NCBI GenBank assembly: GCA_036260395.1
Contig: DASZZY010000163.1
Location: 1 to 12,102, forward strand
DNA length: 12,102 nt
Reading direction: 5' to 3'
Source of the DNA: DASZZY01 sp036260395
GTDB lineage: Bacteria > Actinomycetota > UBA4738 > CALAEC01
The notes under the pieces are model-generated. The model searched no databases. It saw only the letters and a list, made by a program, of their open reading frames with translations, and was not told where the DNA came from. Shown here one piece after another: positions 7,223 through 12,102 of the stretch (positions within the stretch are counted from its first letter, which is position 1; every line of letters begins with the position of its first letter). Position numbers and translations under genes: made by a program.

Positions 7223-8462
7223 GCCACACCCGGCCACGGGCCGCCGACACGACGCACTCCTCCAGGCTTCCGAAGACGACCTCGACCCCGAGGTTCCCCG
7301 GGGCGTAGTACGCCCACTTCGCCGAGTCCGTCATCACCGGGCCCTCGACCGGCCCGAGGATCGGCGTGACGTACGTGCAGGTATCGACCACGAGGCGGAC
7401 GCCGGCCGCCTCGAGCTCCGCCAGCCAGCCCGTGGCGTCGACCTGCGAGAGAACCGCCCGGGCGGTGGACACGTAGAACGGGACGTGAGGAGGGTGCTCC
7501 CGCACCAGCGGGACGAGGCGCTCGAACTCGGCCACCGAGAAGTGCGGGGTGCCAACGCTGACGGCGCCCACCGGGCCGTCCGGCGCGGTGTTCAGCTCGT
7601 CCCGGGCCGCGGCCAGCCGCGCGGGGGTCACCGCGAGCTCGCGCACGGGCGGCCGGCCGCCCAGGGCGGCGTCGAGCGTGGGGGCCTCCGGCGTGACGCC
7701 CACCACGTGCACGAGCCCCAGGCCGCCGGAGGACGCCGCCGCGGCGCCCAGGGCCTTGAGGCGGTCCTCCGAGACGGGGCCCGGCAGGCCGACCAGCGCC
7801 GCCACGGCGGACCGCGCCTCGCGCCCGATCAGGTGGCCGAGGACCGGGTAGATCACGTCCCGGTCGAGCAGGCGGGACGGCACGCCCTCCAGCCGGAACA
7901 CGGTCTCGGCGCGGCGGTTCTCGTCGCGGTGGAGGCCGGCGTCCGGCACCCGCGCGGTTATGGCGGCGGAGATGTCGATGAAGTCGCCGTACCGGTCGGT
8001 GCGCGCCCCGAGCACGGAGTTGGCGAACACGATCGCGTTCGACTCCGCCCACGCCACGTGCTCGCCGAGGCGGGGGCGGGCCTCGGGCAGCTGGTACGGG
8101 GCGCACGTCCAGGTCGGCCGGCACCCCAGCTCGACGTACGCGTCCATCAACCGGCGGGCGCGCGCGGCGGTCGCCCGGTCGCCCCGGTACAGGCCGGGAT
8201 GGAGGAGGTCGAGCGAGCCGACGTTCAGGGTGGTGGGGACCGCCACGCGGGCGCCCCCCTCGACCAGGCGCTCCACGAACTCGAGCCCGGCCGGCCCGTG
8301 GTCGAGGCATCCGTCGATGTGCGCGGAGGCCGCCGGCAGCAGCCGCTCCGCCCCGGTCACCTCGGCCATCCGGGACACGATCCGCATGGCGAGCGCCGCG
8401 CCGGGCCCACCCGAGCCCGAGAGGAGCGCCCGCTCCTCCGGGGTCGGGTTGAGTTGGGGCAC
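7194..8462 (-). CDS. Aconitase X catalytic (large) subunit (DUF521)
   Basis: This is a hydro-lyase of the aconitase X superfamily, 422 aa. Characterised relatives dehydrate cis-3-hydroxy-L-proline to pyrroline-2-carboxylate in bacteria, or phosphomevalonate in archaea. Recognisable blocks are SAHIDGCLDHG (46-56), VPTTLNVGSLDL (75-86), CRPTWTCAPYQLP (114-126), ESNAIVFANSVLGARTDRYG (140-159), SVGTPHFS (302-309), VVDTCTYVTPIL (358-369) and MTDSAKWAYYAPGN (377-390). Cys120, Cys362 and Cys403 are candidates for iron-sulfur cluster ligands. The GTG start at 8462 has no Shine-Dalgarno sequence but lies 6 nt after an extended -10 motif, so the mRNA may be leaderless. It is the first of four minus-strand genes. 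With amino-acid importers on both sides, a hydroxyproline-type substrate is the likeliest reading. This is inference; phosphomevalonate cannot be excluded by sequence alone. Confidence 0.88.
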   Translation of the reverse strand: MPQLNPTPEERALLSGSGGPGAALAMRIVSRMAEVTGAERLLPAASAHIDGCLDHGPAGLEFVERLVEGGARVAVPTTLNVGSLDLLHPGLYRGDRATAARARRLMDAYVELGCRPTWTCAPYQLPEARPRLGEHVAWAESNAIVFANSVLGARTDRYGDFIDISAAITARVPDAGLHRDENRRAETVFRLEGVPSRLLDRDVIYPVLGHLIGREARSAVAALVGLPGPVSEDRLKALGAAAASSGGLGLVHVVGVTPEAPTLDAALGGRPPVRELAVTPARLAAARDELNTAPDGPVGAVSVGTPHFSVAEFERLVPLVREHPPHVPFYVSTARAVLSQVDATGWLAELEAAGVRLVVDTCTYVTPILGPVEGPVMTDSAKWAYYAPGNLGVEVVFGSLEECVVSAARGRVWRDPHLWDGA

Positions 8463-8478
8463 GAAAGCAATCTAGCAT
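8449..8478. promoter_or_regulatory. Overlapping divergent promoters between aconitase X and the PAAT transporter
   Basis: On the minus strand, TGCTAGATT (extended -10, hexamer at 8474-8469) lies 6 nt before the GTG of the aconitase X gene, the arrangement expected for a leaderless transcript; its -35 is poor. On the plus strand, TTGAGT at 8449-8454, an 18-bp spacer and TAGCAT at 8473-8478 form a plausible promoter for the binding-protein gene, with a start near 8485. The two -10 elements overlap by two bases, so use of one would hinder the other. The minus-strand assignment is better supported than the plus-strand one. Confidence 0.45.
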
Positions 8479-8527
8479 TCGGTCGGGTCGGTCTTTCGGC
8501 CCACGGAGGGGACCACGACGACGGCTG

Positions 8528-8547
8528 TCCGTTCCCCGCGGAACGGA
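8528..8547 (+). promoter_or_regulatory. 8-bp inverted repeat in the leader of the binding-protein gene
   Basis: TCCGTTCC at 8528-8535 and GGAACGGA at 8540-8547 are perfect complements around the loop CCGC. The repeat ends 8 nt before the strong ribosome-binding site AAGGAGG at 8556-8562, which is 7 nt from the GTG start at 8570. It could be an operator for a dimeric regulator or an RNA hairpin near the ribosome-binding site. In DNA this GC-rich, an 8-bp repeat can arise by chance, so only its position argues for function. Confidence 0.35.
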
Positions 8548-8569
8548 TGCGGACGAAGGAGGCGATGGC

Positions 8570-9424
8570 GTGAGAACGCGACGATTTCTGCTGCTCGGCG
8601 TCGTCACGGCGGTAGCGCTGCTGGGTGCCGCCTGTGGCGGCGCCGGCGACGGCACCGACGTGAACGGGGGGGCCACCCCGGACCAGTCGCCGGAGGCGGC
8701 GTTCGAGACGATCGAGGAAGGCGTCCTGACGGTCGGGTCGGACATCCCGTTCCCGCCGTTCGAGTTCCGGGAGGGTGGCGAGCTCACCGGGTTCGACGTC
8801 GAGCTGATGGAGGAGATGGCCACCCGCATGGGGATCCCCGAGGTGAGCTGGGTCGACACGGCGTTCGACACGATCTTCACCCAGCTCGCCGGCGGCCGGT
8901 TCGACATGGTGGCCTCCGCGACGACGATCACCGAGGAGCGGGCGCAGACCGTCAACTTCACGATCCCGTACTACGAGGCGCAGCAGGCCGTGACGATCAA
9001 CGCCGAGGAGACCCCGGACATCCAGTCGGTCGACGACCTCGGCGAGGGCGACACGGTGGCCGTCCAGCGGGGGACCACCGGCGAGGCCTGGGCGCAGGAG
9101 AACCTGGAGCCCGAGGGCGTCACGATCCGGTCGTTCCCCGAGGCGCCGGACACGTACACCGCGCTCGAGGCGGGGCAGGTGACGGCCGTGATCTTCGACG
9201 AGCCATCCGCGGTCGAGGAGGCGGAGGCCCGAGAGGCCCTGGAGGTCGTCGACACGATCGACACCGACGAGGAGTACGGGTTCCCGGTGGACCCCCAGAA
9301 CGAGGAGCTGCTGGAGGCCGCCAACGAGGCGCTCCAGGAGATGATCGACGACGGGACGTACCAGCAGATCTACGAGAAGTACTTCCCCGAGGCCCCCGCG
9401 GGGAGCGTGGCCGAGGAGGAGTAA
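8570..9424 (+). CDS. Polar amino-acid ABC transporter substrate-binding lipoprotein (SBP family 3)
   Basis: This is an extracytoplasmic amino-acid receptor, 284 aa, anchored by lipid. The signal peptide MRTRRFLLLGVVTAVALLGAAC has lipobox LGAAC with Cys22, followed by a Gly/Asp/Thr-rich linker. The mature domain is SBP_bac_3: LTVGSDIPFPPFEF, LTGFDVELMEEMATRMG, DTIFTQLAGGRFDMVAS and ITEERAQTVNFTIPYYEA. The arginine of the ITEER motif is the usual contact for the substrate alpha-carboxylate. The GDTVAVQRGTTGEAWAQ hinge block follows. GTG 8570 is fixed by AAGGAGG 7 nt upstream and by the signal peptide beginning there. A very strong hairpin follows 18 nt after the stop, before the permease gene. 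Substrate class is polar or charged amino acids; glutamine, arginine or glutamate cannot be distinguished. Confidence 0.93.
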   Translation: MRTRRFLLLGVVTAVALLGAACGGAGDGTDVNGGATPDQSPEAAFETIEEGVLTVGSDIPFPPFEFREGGELTGFDVELMEEMATRMGIPEVSWVDTAFDTIFTQLAGGRFDMVASATTITEERAQTVNFTIPYYEAQQAVTINAEETPDIQSVDDLGEGDTVAVQRGTTGEAWAQENLEPEGVTIRSFPEAPDTYTALEAGQVTAVIFDEPSAVEEAEAREALEVVDTIDTDEEYGFPVDPQNEELLEAANEALQEMIDDGTYQQIYEKYFPEAPAGSVAEEE

Positions 9425-9442
9425 GGCGAACCCGCTCGTGAC

Positions 9443-9469
9443 AGGGCCCACGCCTCCGGCGTGGGCCCT
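9443..9469 (+). terminator. 12-bp perfect hairpin between binding-protein and permease genes
   Basis: AGGGCCCACGCC (9443-9454), loop TCC and GGCGTGGGCCCT (9458-9469) form a perfect 12-bp GC-rich stem, 18 nt after the binding-protein stop and 24 nt before the permease ATG. The bases after it (CCCCTATTCC) are a poor U-tract. It therefore looks like a partial terminator or an mRNA-stabilising 3' hairpin, either of which would give more binding protein than permease from one operon. Confidence 0.75.
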
Positions 9470-9493
9470 CCCCTATTCCGGAGAGGAGGGACC

Positions 9494-10585
9494 ATGACGA
9501 CCGAGACCGTCCCGCAGGAGGCCGTCCGGGAACGGCCCGAGCGCGGCCTGGCGTTCAAGGTGCGGGCGCAGACGCCGCTCTCGGCGTTCACGCTGGCGCT
9601 GGGCGTCGCCTCGCTGGCGCTGCTCCTGATCGGGACGCTGGCGCTGATCACCGTCTACGGGTGGGCGCCGCCGGCGCGCATCACCGCCGCCCTCACCAGC
9701 CGCGTCGAAGCGGTGATCGTCTACGGCGCCGTGGCGATGGGGGCGCTGGCTTCGGCGCTCGGGTGGGCGACCTACCGCCGCATGGCCACCAAGCCCAGCC
9801 GGGGGGCGGCCATCGCCGGCGCCGTGTTCGGCGCCCAGACGCTCTTCCTGGGGGCCATCCTGCTGTGGTTCCGCGCCGGCGACGTGGAGACGTTCGCGGA
9901 GAACTTCTTCGACTTCGCCCTGCTGTCCGAGTTCCTGGGCGAGTTCCTGCGCGGGGCGGTCAACACGATCCTCCTGGCCGTCAGCGGACAGGCCATCGGG
10001 ATGGTCCTGGGACTGCTGGTGGCGGTGTTCACGCTGTCGCCGCGGGCCGTCGTCCGGGCCCCGGCGCGCACGTACATCAACTTCTTCCGGGGGACGCCGC
10101 TCCTGTGGCAGCTCTCGTTCTTCTACTTCGGGATCGTGCTGGCCCTGCGGATGGACGTGAGCGCGTACACCGCCGCGATCCTCGTCCTGGGGCTGAACGC
10201 CGGGGCCTACAGCGCCGAGATCTTCCGCGCGGGCATCCAGTCCATCGAGCGGGCGCAGTTCGAGGCGGCCCGGTCCGTGGGGATGACCTACCTCCAGGCC
10301 CTGCGGTACGTGATCCTGCCCCAGGGGATCCGCCGGGTGATCCCGCCGCTGACGAACGAGTTCGTGATCCTCATCAAGGACACGTCGCTGGTGGCGTTCC
10401 TGGGGCTGACCTTCGCCCAGCGAGAGCTGCTCTCGGTGGCCCGCGACATCTACTCCCAGCACTTCGACGCCACGCCGTATCTCGCGGCGGCGGCCGGGTA
10501 CCTGGTGATCACGCTCCCGATGATCCGCGCGGTCACCGCGCTGGAGCGGCGGCTGCGGAGCGGGCTCACGGCGATCGGGGCGTAG
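9494..10585 (+). CDS. Polar amino-acid ABC transporter permease (HisM/GlnP type), N-terminally extended
   Basis: This is the inner-membrane channel subunit of the second importer, 363 aa against about 215-250 for the family. The PAAT permease core starts near residue 138 (FLRGAVNTILLAVSGQAIG), continues through INFFRGTPLLWQLSFFYFG, and carries the ATPase-contacting EAA motif EAARSVGMTYLQALRYVILPQ at 257-277 followed by IPPLTNEFVILIKDTSLV. The first 137 residues hold three extra hydrophobic segments (about 35-55, 68-90 and 99-122) that do not belong to the usual domain. ATG 9494 has AGGAGG at 9484-9489. GTG 9461 is also open in frame but lies inside the preceding hairpin stem and is unlikely. 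The ATPase gene follows after 11 nt. A single permease gene implies a homodimeric channel. Confidence 0.92.
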   Translation: MTTETVPQEAVRERPERGLAFKVRAQTPLSAFTLALGVASLALLLIGTLALITVYGWAPPARITAALTSRVEAVIVYGAVAMGALASALGWATYRRMATKPSRGAAIAGAVFGAQTLFLGAILLWFRAGDVETFAENFFDFALLSEFLGEFLRGAVNTILLAVSGQAIGMVLGLLVAVFTLSPRAVVRAPARTYINFFRGTPLLWQLSFFYFGIVLALRMDVSAYTAAILVLGLNAGAYSAEIFRAGIQSIERAQFEAARSVGMTYLQALRYVILPQGIRRVIPPLTNEFVILIKDTSLVAFLGLTFAQRELLSVARDIYSQHFDATPYLAAAAGYLVITLPMIRAVTALERRLRSGLTAIGA

Positions 10586-10596
10586 GGGGAGGCGCG

Positions 10597-11337
10597 ATGA
10601 ACGACGACGGCTCGCTGGTCCGCCTCGACGGCGTCCACAAGTGGTTCGGGAAGCTCCACGTGCTGAAGGGCATCGACCTCGCGATCCGGTCCAAGGAGGT
10701 GGTGGTCGTCATCGGCCCCTCGGGGTCCGGCAAGTCGACCTTGCTGCGGACCATCAACCTCCTGGAAGAGCCGGAGGAGGGGCATGTGCTGTTCGACGGC
10801 CGGGAGCTGACCGACATCCGCGCCGACCTCGACTACGCCCGGACGGAGATCGGGATCGTGTTCCAGGCCTTCAACCTGTTTCCCCACAAGACGGCGATGG
10901 GGAACATCACGCTGTCGTTGCGAAAGGTCCTGAGGCTCTCCGACGACGAGGCCCGGGAGCGGGCGATCCAGGAGCTCCGCCACGTCGGGCTGGAGCACAA
11001 GGCGGAGGAGTACCCCGGCCGCCTGTCCGGGGGCCAGCAGCAGCGGGTGGCGATCGCCCGAGCGCTGGCCATGCGGCCGAAGCTGATGCTCTTCGACGAG
11101 GTCACCTCAGCGCTGGACCCCGAGCTCATCCAGGAGGTCCTCGACGTCATGAAGCGGCTCGCCGAAGAGGGGATGACCATGGTCGTGGTCACCCACGAGA
11201 TGGGGTTCGCCCGAGAGGTCGGCACCCGGATGCTGTTCATGGACGAGGGCCGGATCTTGGAGAAGGGCAAGCCCCAGGAGATGTTCGAGAACGCCCAGCA
11301 CGATCGTGTCCGGCAGTTCTTCGCCCGTATCCTGTGA
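10597..11337 (+). CDS. Polar amino-acid ABC transporter ATP-binding protein (GlnQ type)
   Basis: This is the cytoplasmic ATPase of the PAAT importer, 246 aa, a normal length for GlnQ/HisP. Walker A is GPSGSGKST at 40-48, the Q-loop is GIVFQAFNLFPHKTAMGN, the signature is LSGGQQQRVAIARAL from 143, Walker B is LMLFDEVTSALDPE with D167-E168, and the switch is VVVTHEMGFAREV. Valine 169 replaces the commoner proline after the Walker B glutamate. ATG 10597 is preceded by GGGGAGG at 10586-10592. It is the last of the three transporter genes; no terminator with a clear T-tract follows directly. Confidence 0.95.
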   Translation: MNDDGSLVRLDGVHKWFGKLHVLKGIDLAIRSKEVVVVIGPSGSGKSTLLRTINLLEEPEEGHVLFDGRELTDIRADLDYARTEIGIVFQAFNLFPHKTAMGNITLSLRKVLRLSDDEARERAIQELRHVGLEHKAEEYPGRLSGGQQQRVAIARALAMRPKLMLFDEVTSALDPELIQEVLDVMKRLAEEGMTMVVVTHEMGFAREVGTRMLFMDEGRILEKGKPQEMFENAQHDRVRQFFARIL

Positions 11338-11393
11338 CGGCCGGCGACGGCGGACGGCCCCATCAGCGGCGGCGGACGGGCCCCAAACGCGGA

Positions 11394-11470
11394 GCGGGCT
11401 CGAGAGGCCTTTGGAGCCGCTCACGCCTTCCCCATACGCGAGCGTTGTCTACTCGGCTTCTCGAGCCCGC
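11394..11470. repeat. 77-nt element bounded by a 12-bp perfect inverted repeat
   Basis: GCGGGCTCGAGA at 11394-11405 is the exact reverse complement of TCTCGAGCCCGC at 11459-11470. The 53 nt between hold a second nested hairpin, CGCTCACG (11418-11425) with CGCGAGCG (11437-11444), 8 bp including one G-U pair when read as minus-strand RNA, around an 11-nt loop. The shape is a long outer stem, asymmetric internal loops and an inner stem. It is not a tRNA (no acceptor/T-loop signature) and has no flanking T-tract. It could protect the transporter mRNA 3' end, or be part of a minus-strand RNA. Confidence 0.5.
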
Positions 11471-11480
11471 CCTACGAGGT

Positions 11481-11624
11481 GGTCCCGAGCGACTTCGGTT
11501 CCGGCCGGCCGACCGTCCGGAGCGGGCCTCCGCCGGCGCCCTCGGAGCCGGAGCTCCGCCGGACCCCGACCGGACGTCCCGGTCCTTCCGGTGACCCTGC
11601 CGGTCCCTGCGGCCGCTCGGGACC
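11481..11624 (-). ncRNA. Candidate structured small RNA, family not recognised
   Basis: The promoter at 11660-11632 predicts a minus-strand transcript starting near 11625. From 11624 it begins GGTCCCGAGC, which pairs perfectly with GCTCGGGACC at 11490-11481, closing a 144-nt domain at its ends. Further helices are possible inside: GGCCG next to the closing stem with CGGCC near 11510, and CGTCCGG with CCGGACG (11576-11570 with 11520-11514). The first six bases can also pair with GGGACC at 11607-11602, giving a competing 5' hairpin. I looked for RNase P, SRP, tmRNA and common riboswitch signatures and saw none. A long hairpin RNA of the 6S kind is conceivable but not shown. The 3' end is unknown and the transcript may run on through the 77-nt element. 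Confidence 0.4.
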
Positions 11625-11631
11625 GGCGCGA

Positions 11632-11660
11632 AAACTAGCAGCCGACGCGGGGACTGTCAA
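11632..11660 (-). promoter_or_regulatory. Near-consensus sigma-70-type promoter, minus strand
   Basis: On the minus strand TTGACA (11660-11655, perfect -35) is followed by exactly 17 bases and TAGTTT (11637-11632, -10), with TGC directly before the -10 forming an extended -10. In sequence this GC-rich such a combination is very unlikely by chance. It points away from the DUF554 gene and toward the 3' end of the GlnQ-type gene, with no protein gene downstream before that gene. It therefore most simply serves a small RNA or an antisense transcript. Confidence 0.6.
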
Positions 11661-11776
11661 CGCCGGAAGAGCCCTTGCGGCGCAACGGCTTTCCTCCATC
11701 TGCGCAGGTCGAGGCGAGGTTCCGGCCGAGGCAAAAATCCGTGGTCGAACGAGATTCGAGTGACAAAACCCCGGCG

Positions 11777-12102
11777 TCAGGCCGTGGCCTCGATGATCGC
11801 CACGGCCGCCGGGGCCAGCACCAGGGCGGGCAGCAGGTTGGCGACCCGGACCTCGCGGAGCTCCAGCAGTCGGAGCCCGATCCCCATGATGAGCACCCCG
11901 CCCGCGGCCGTGAGGGCCGCGATCATCGCGGGGGAGAACGCGCCCGCGGCCGCGCCGGCGGAGAGGCTCAGCCCCCCCTGGTAGACGAGGACCACGATGG
12001 CCGAGAAACCCACCCCCCAGCCGAGGGCGGAGGCGAACGCCAGCGCCGCGAACCCGTCGAGGAGCGACTTGACGGCCAGGAGCTGGAAATCCCCGGTCAG
12101 CC
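11777..12102 (-). CDS. DUF554 family membrane protein, 5' end outside window
   Basis: This is the C-terminal 107 residues of an integral membrane protein; the gene continues past the right edge. The sequence LTGDFQLLAVKSLLDGFAAL, then VYQGGLSL, AAGGVLIMGIGLRLLELREV and RVANLLPALVLAP are characteristic of DUF554 (YdfK-like) proteins. Their function is unknown; a transporter or channel role has been suggested from membrane topology only. At least three hydrophobic segments are visible. The gene is convergent with the PAAT transporter operon. A weak hairpin, CGGC/GCCG around the stop codon (11784-11772) followed by TTTT on the minus strand (11768-11765), might end its transcript. Confidence 0.85.
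   Translation of the reverse strand, partial: LTGDFQLLAVKSLLDGFAALAFASALGWGVGFSAIVVLVYQGGLSLSAGAAAGAFSPAMIAALTAAGGVLIMGIGLRLLELREVRVANLLPALVLAPAAVAIIEATA

Larger units (their letters stand above)
11338..11776. other. Intergenic region between convergent genes, structured, no protein gene supported
   Basis: These 439 bases separate the GlnQ-type gene (+) from the DUF554 gene (-). Short open frames exist on both strands (for example 11479-11763 + and 11472-11699 -) but have skewed Pro/Arg/Gly/Ser composition and no ribosome-binding site. The minus-strand one also begins upstream of the promoter seen here. The region contains a near-consensus minus-strand promoter, a candidate structured RNA, a 12-bp inverted repeat and, at 11349-11361 and 11371-11384, two near-identical copies of GGCGGACGG(G)CCCC. 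Bases 11661-11760 show nothing clear. Confidence 0.7.

Noticed and set aside
6936..8573. A 545-codon plus-strand frame opposite the aconitase X genes
   Set aside because: The opposite strand encodes well-recognised aconitase X subunits; the translation is Arg/Gly/His-rich with no motif.
7219..8961. A 580-codon minus-strand frame across the divergent region
   Set aside because: It lies in a different phase from the aconitase X gene, crosses the promoter region and has shadow-type composition.
9461..9493. Earlier in-frame GTG start for the PAAT permease
   Set aside because: It lies inside the 3' arm of the 12-bp hairpin and has no ribosome-binding site, while ATG 9494 has AGGAGG just upstream.
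11349..11384. Two near-identical copies of GGCGGACGG(G)CCCC
   Set aside because: There are only two copies, they differ by one base, and the sequence is simple and very GC-rich; no array or site function can be supported.
11394..11470. Possible tRNA, because the element is 77 nt with pairing ends
   Set aside because: The closing stem is 12 bp instead of 7, there is no T-loop motif (GGTTCGA-type) on either strand and no anticodon arm of the right size.
11479..11763. Small plus-strand frame in the last intergenic region
   Set aside because: There is no ribosome-binding site and the composition is Pro/Gly/Arg/Ser-rich; it runs opposite the strong minus-strand promoter.
11736..11763. TTGTCA on the minus strand as a second -35 element (11763-11758)
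   Set aside because: No TAnnnT hexamer follows at 16-18 bases, and the site lies just after the DUF554 stop.

Overview
The window is about 12.1 kb of very GC-rich bacterial DNA with many GTG starts, gene overlaps of the GTGA/ATGA type and Shine-Dalgarno sequences in front of several genes. This suggests a high-GC, Actinomycetota-like bacterium. The first 22 bases are pure C and look like the edge of an assembled contig. No rRNA, tRNA, CRISPR array, transposase or prophage gene is visible. The content is mostly amino-acid transport and catabolism.

Layout. (1) 40-4440, + strand: a tightly coupled livH-livM-livG-livF cluster, encoding the two permeases and two ATPases of a branched-chain (HAAT family) amino-acid ABC importer. 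Its binding protein is not in the window. (2) 4500-5540, +: a flavoprotein of the monomeric sarcosine / N-methyltryptophan oxidase family, 59 bases after livF. (3) 5542-8462, - strand, read right to left: the large and small subunits of a split aconitase X, then a regulator joining an ABM (antibiotic biosynthesis monooxygenase-like) domain to an OmpR-type winged helix, then a small lipoprotein of unknown function. (4) 8463-8569: a compact divergent promoter region. (5) 8570-11337, +: a second importer, of the polar amino-acid (PAAT) type, with lipoprotein binding protein, permease and ATPase. A 12-bp perfect hairpin separates the binding-protein gene from the permease gene. (6) 11338-11776: an intergenic region of about 440 bp with no convincing protein gene. 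It holds a near-consensus minus-strand promoter and two strong inverted repeats. (7) 11777-12102, -: the 3' part of a DUF554 membrane protein that runs off the window.

How the parts may work together. Two importers flank an amine/imino-acid oxidase and an aconitase X. Some bacterial aconitase X enzymes dehydrate cis-3-hydroxy-L-proline, so a scavenging locus for modified amino acids is a reasonable inference, but the substrate is not shown by the sequence. The least explained signals are the candidate small RNA near 11481-11624, whose predicted 5' end coincides with the start of a 10-bp closing stem, the ABM-winged-helix regulator, and the long extra membrane segments at the N-termini of LivM and the PAAT permease.
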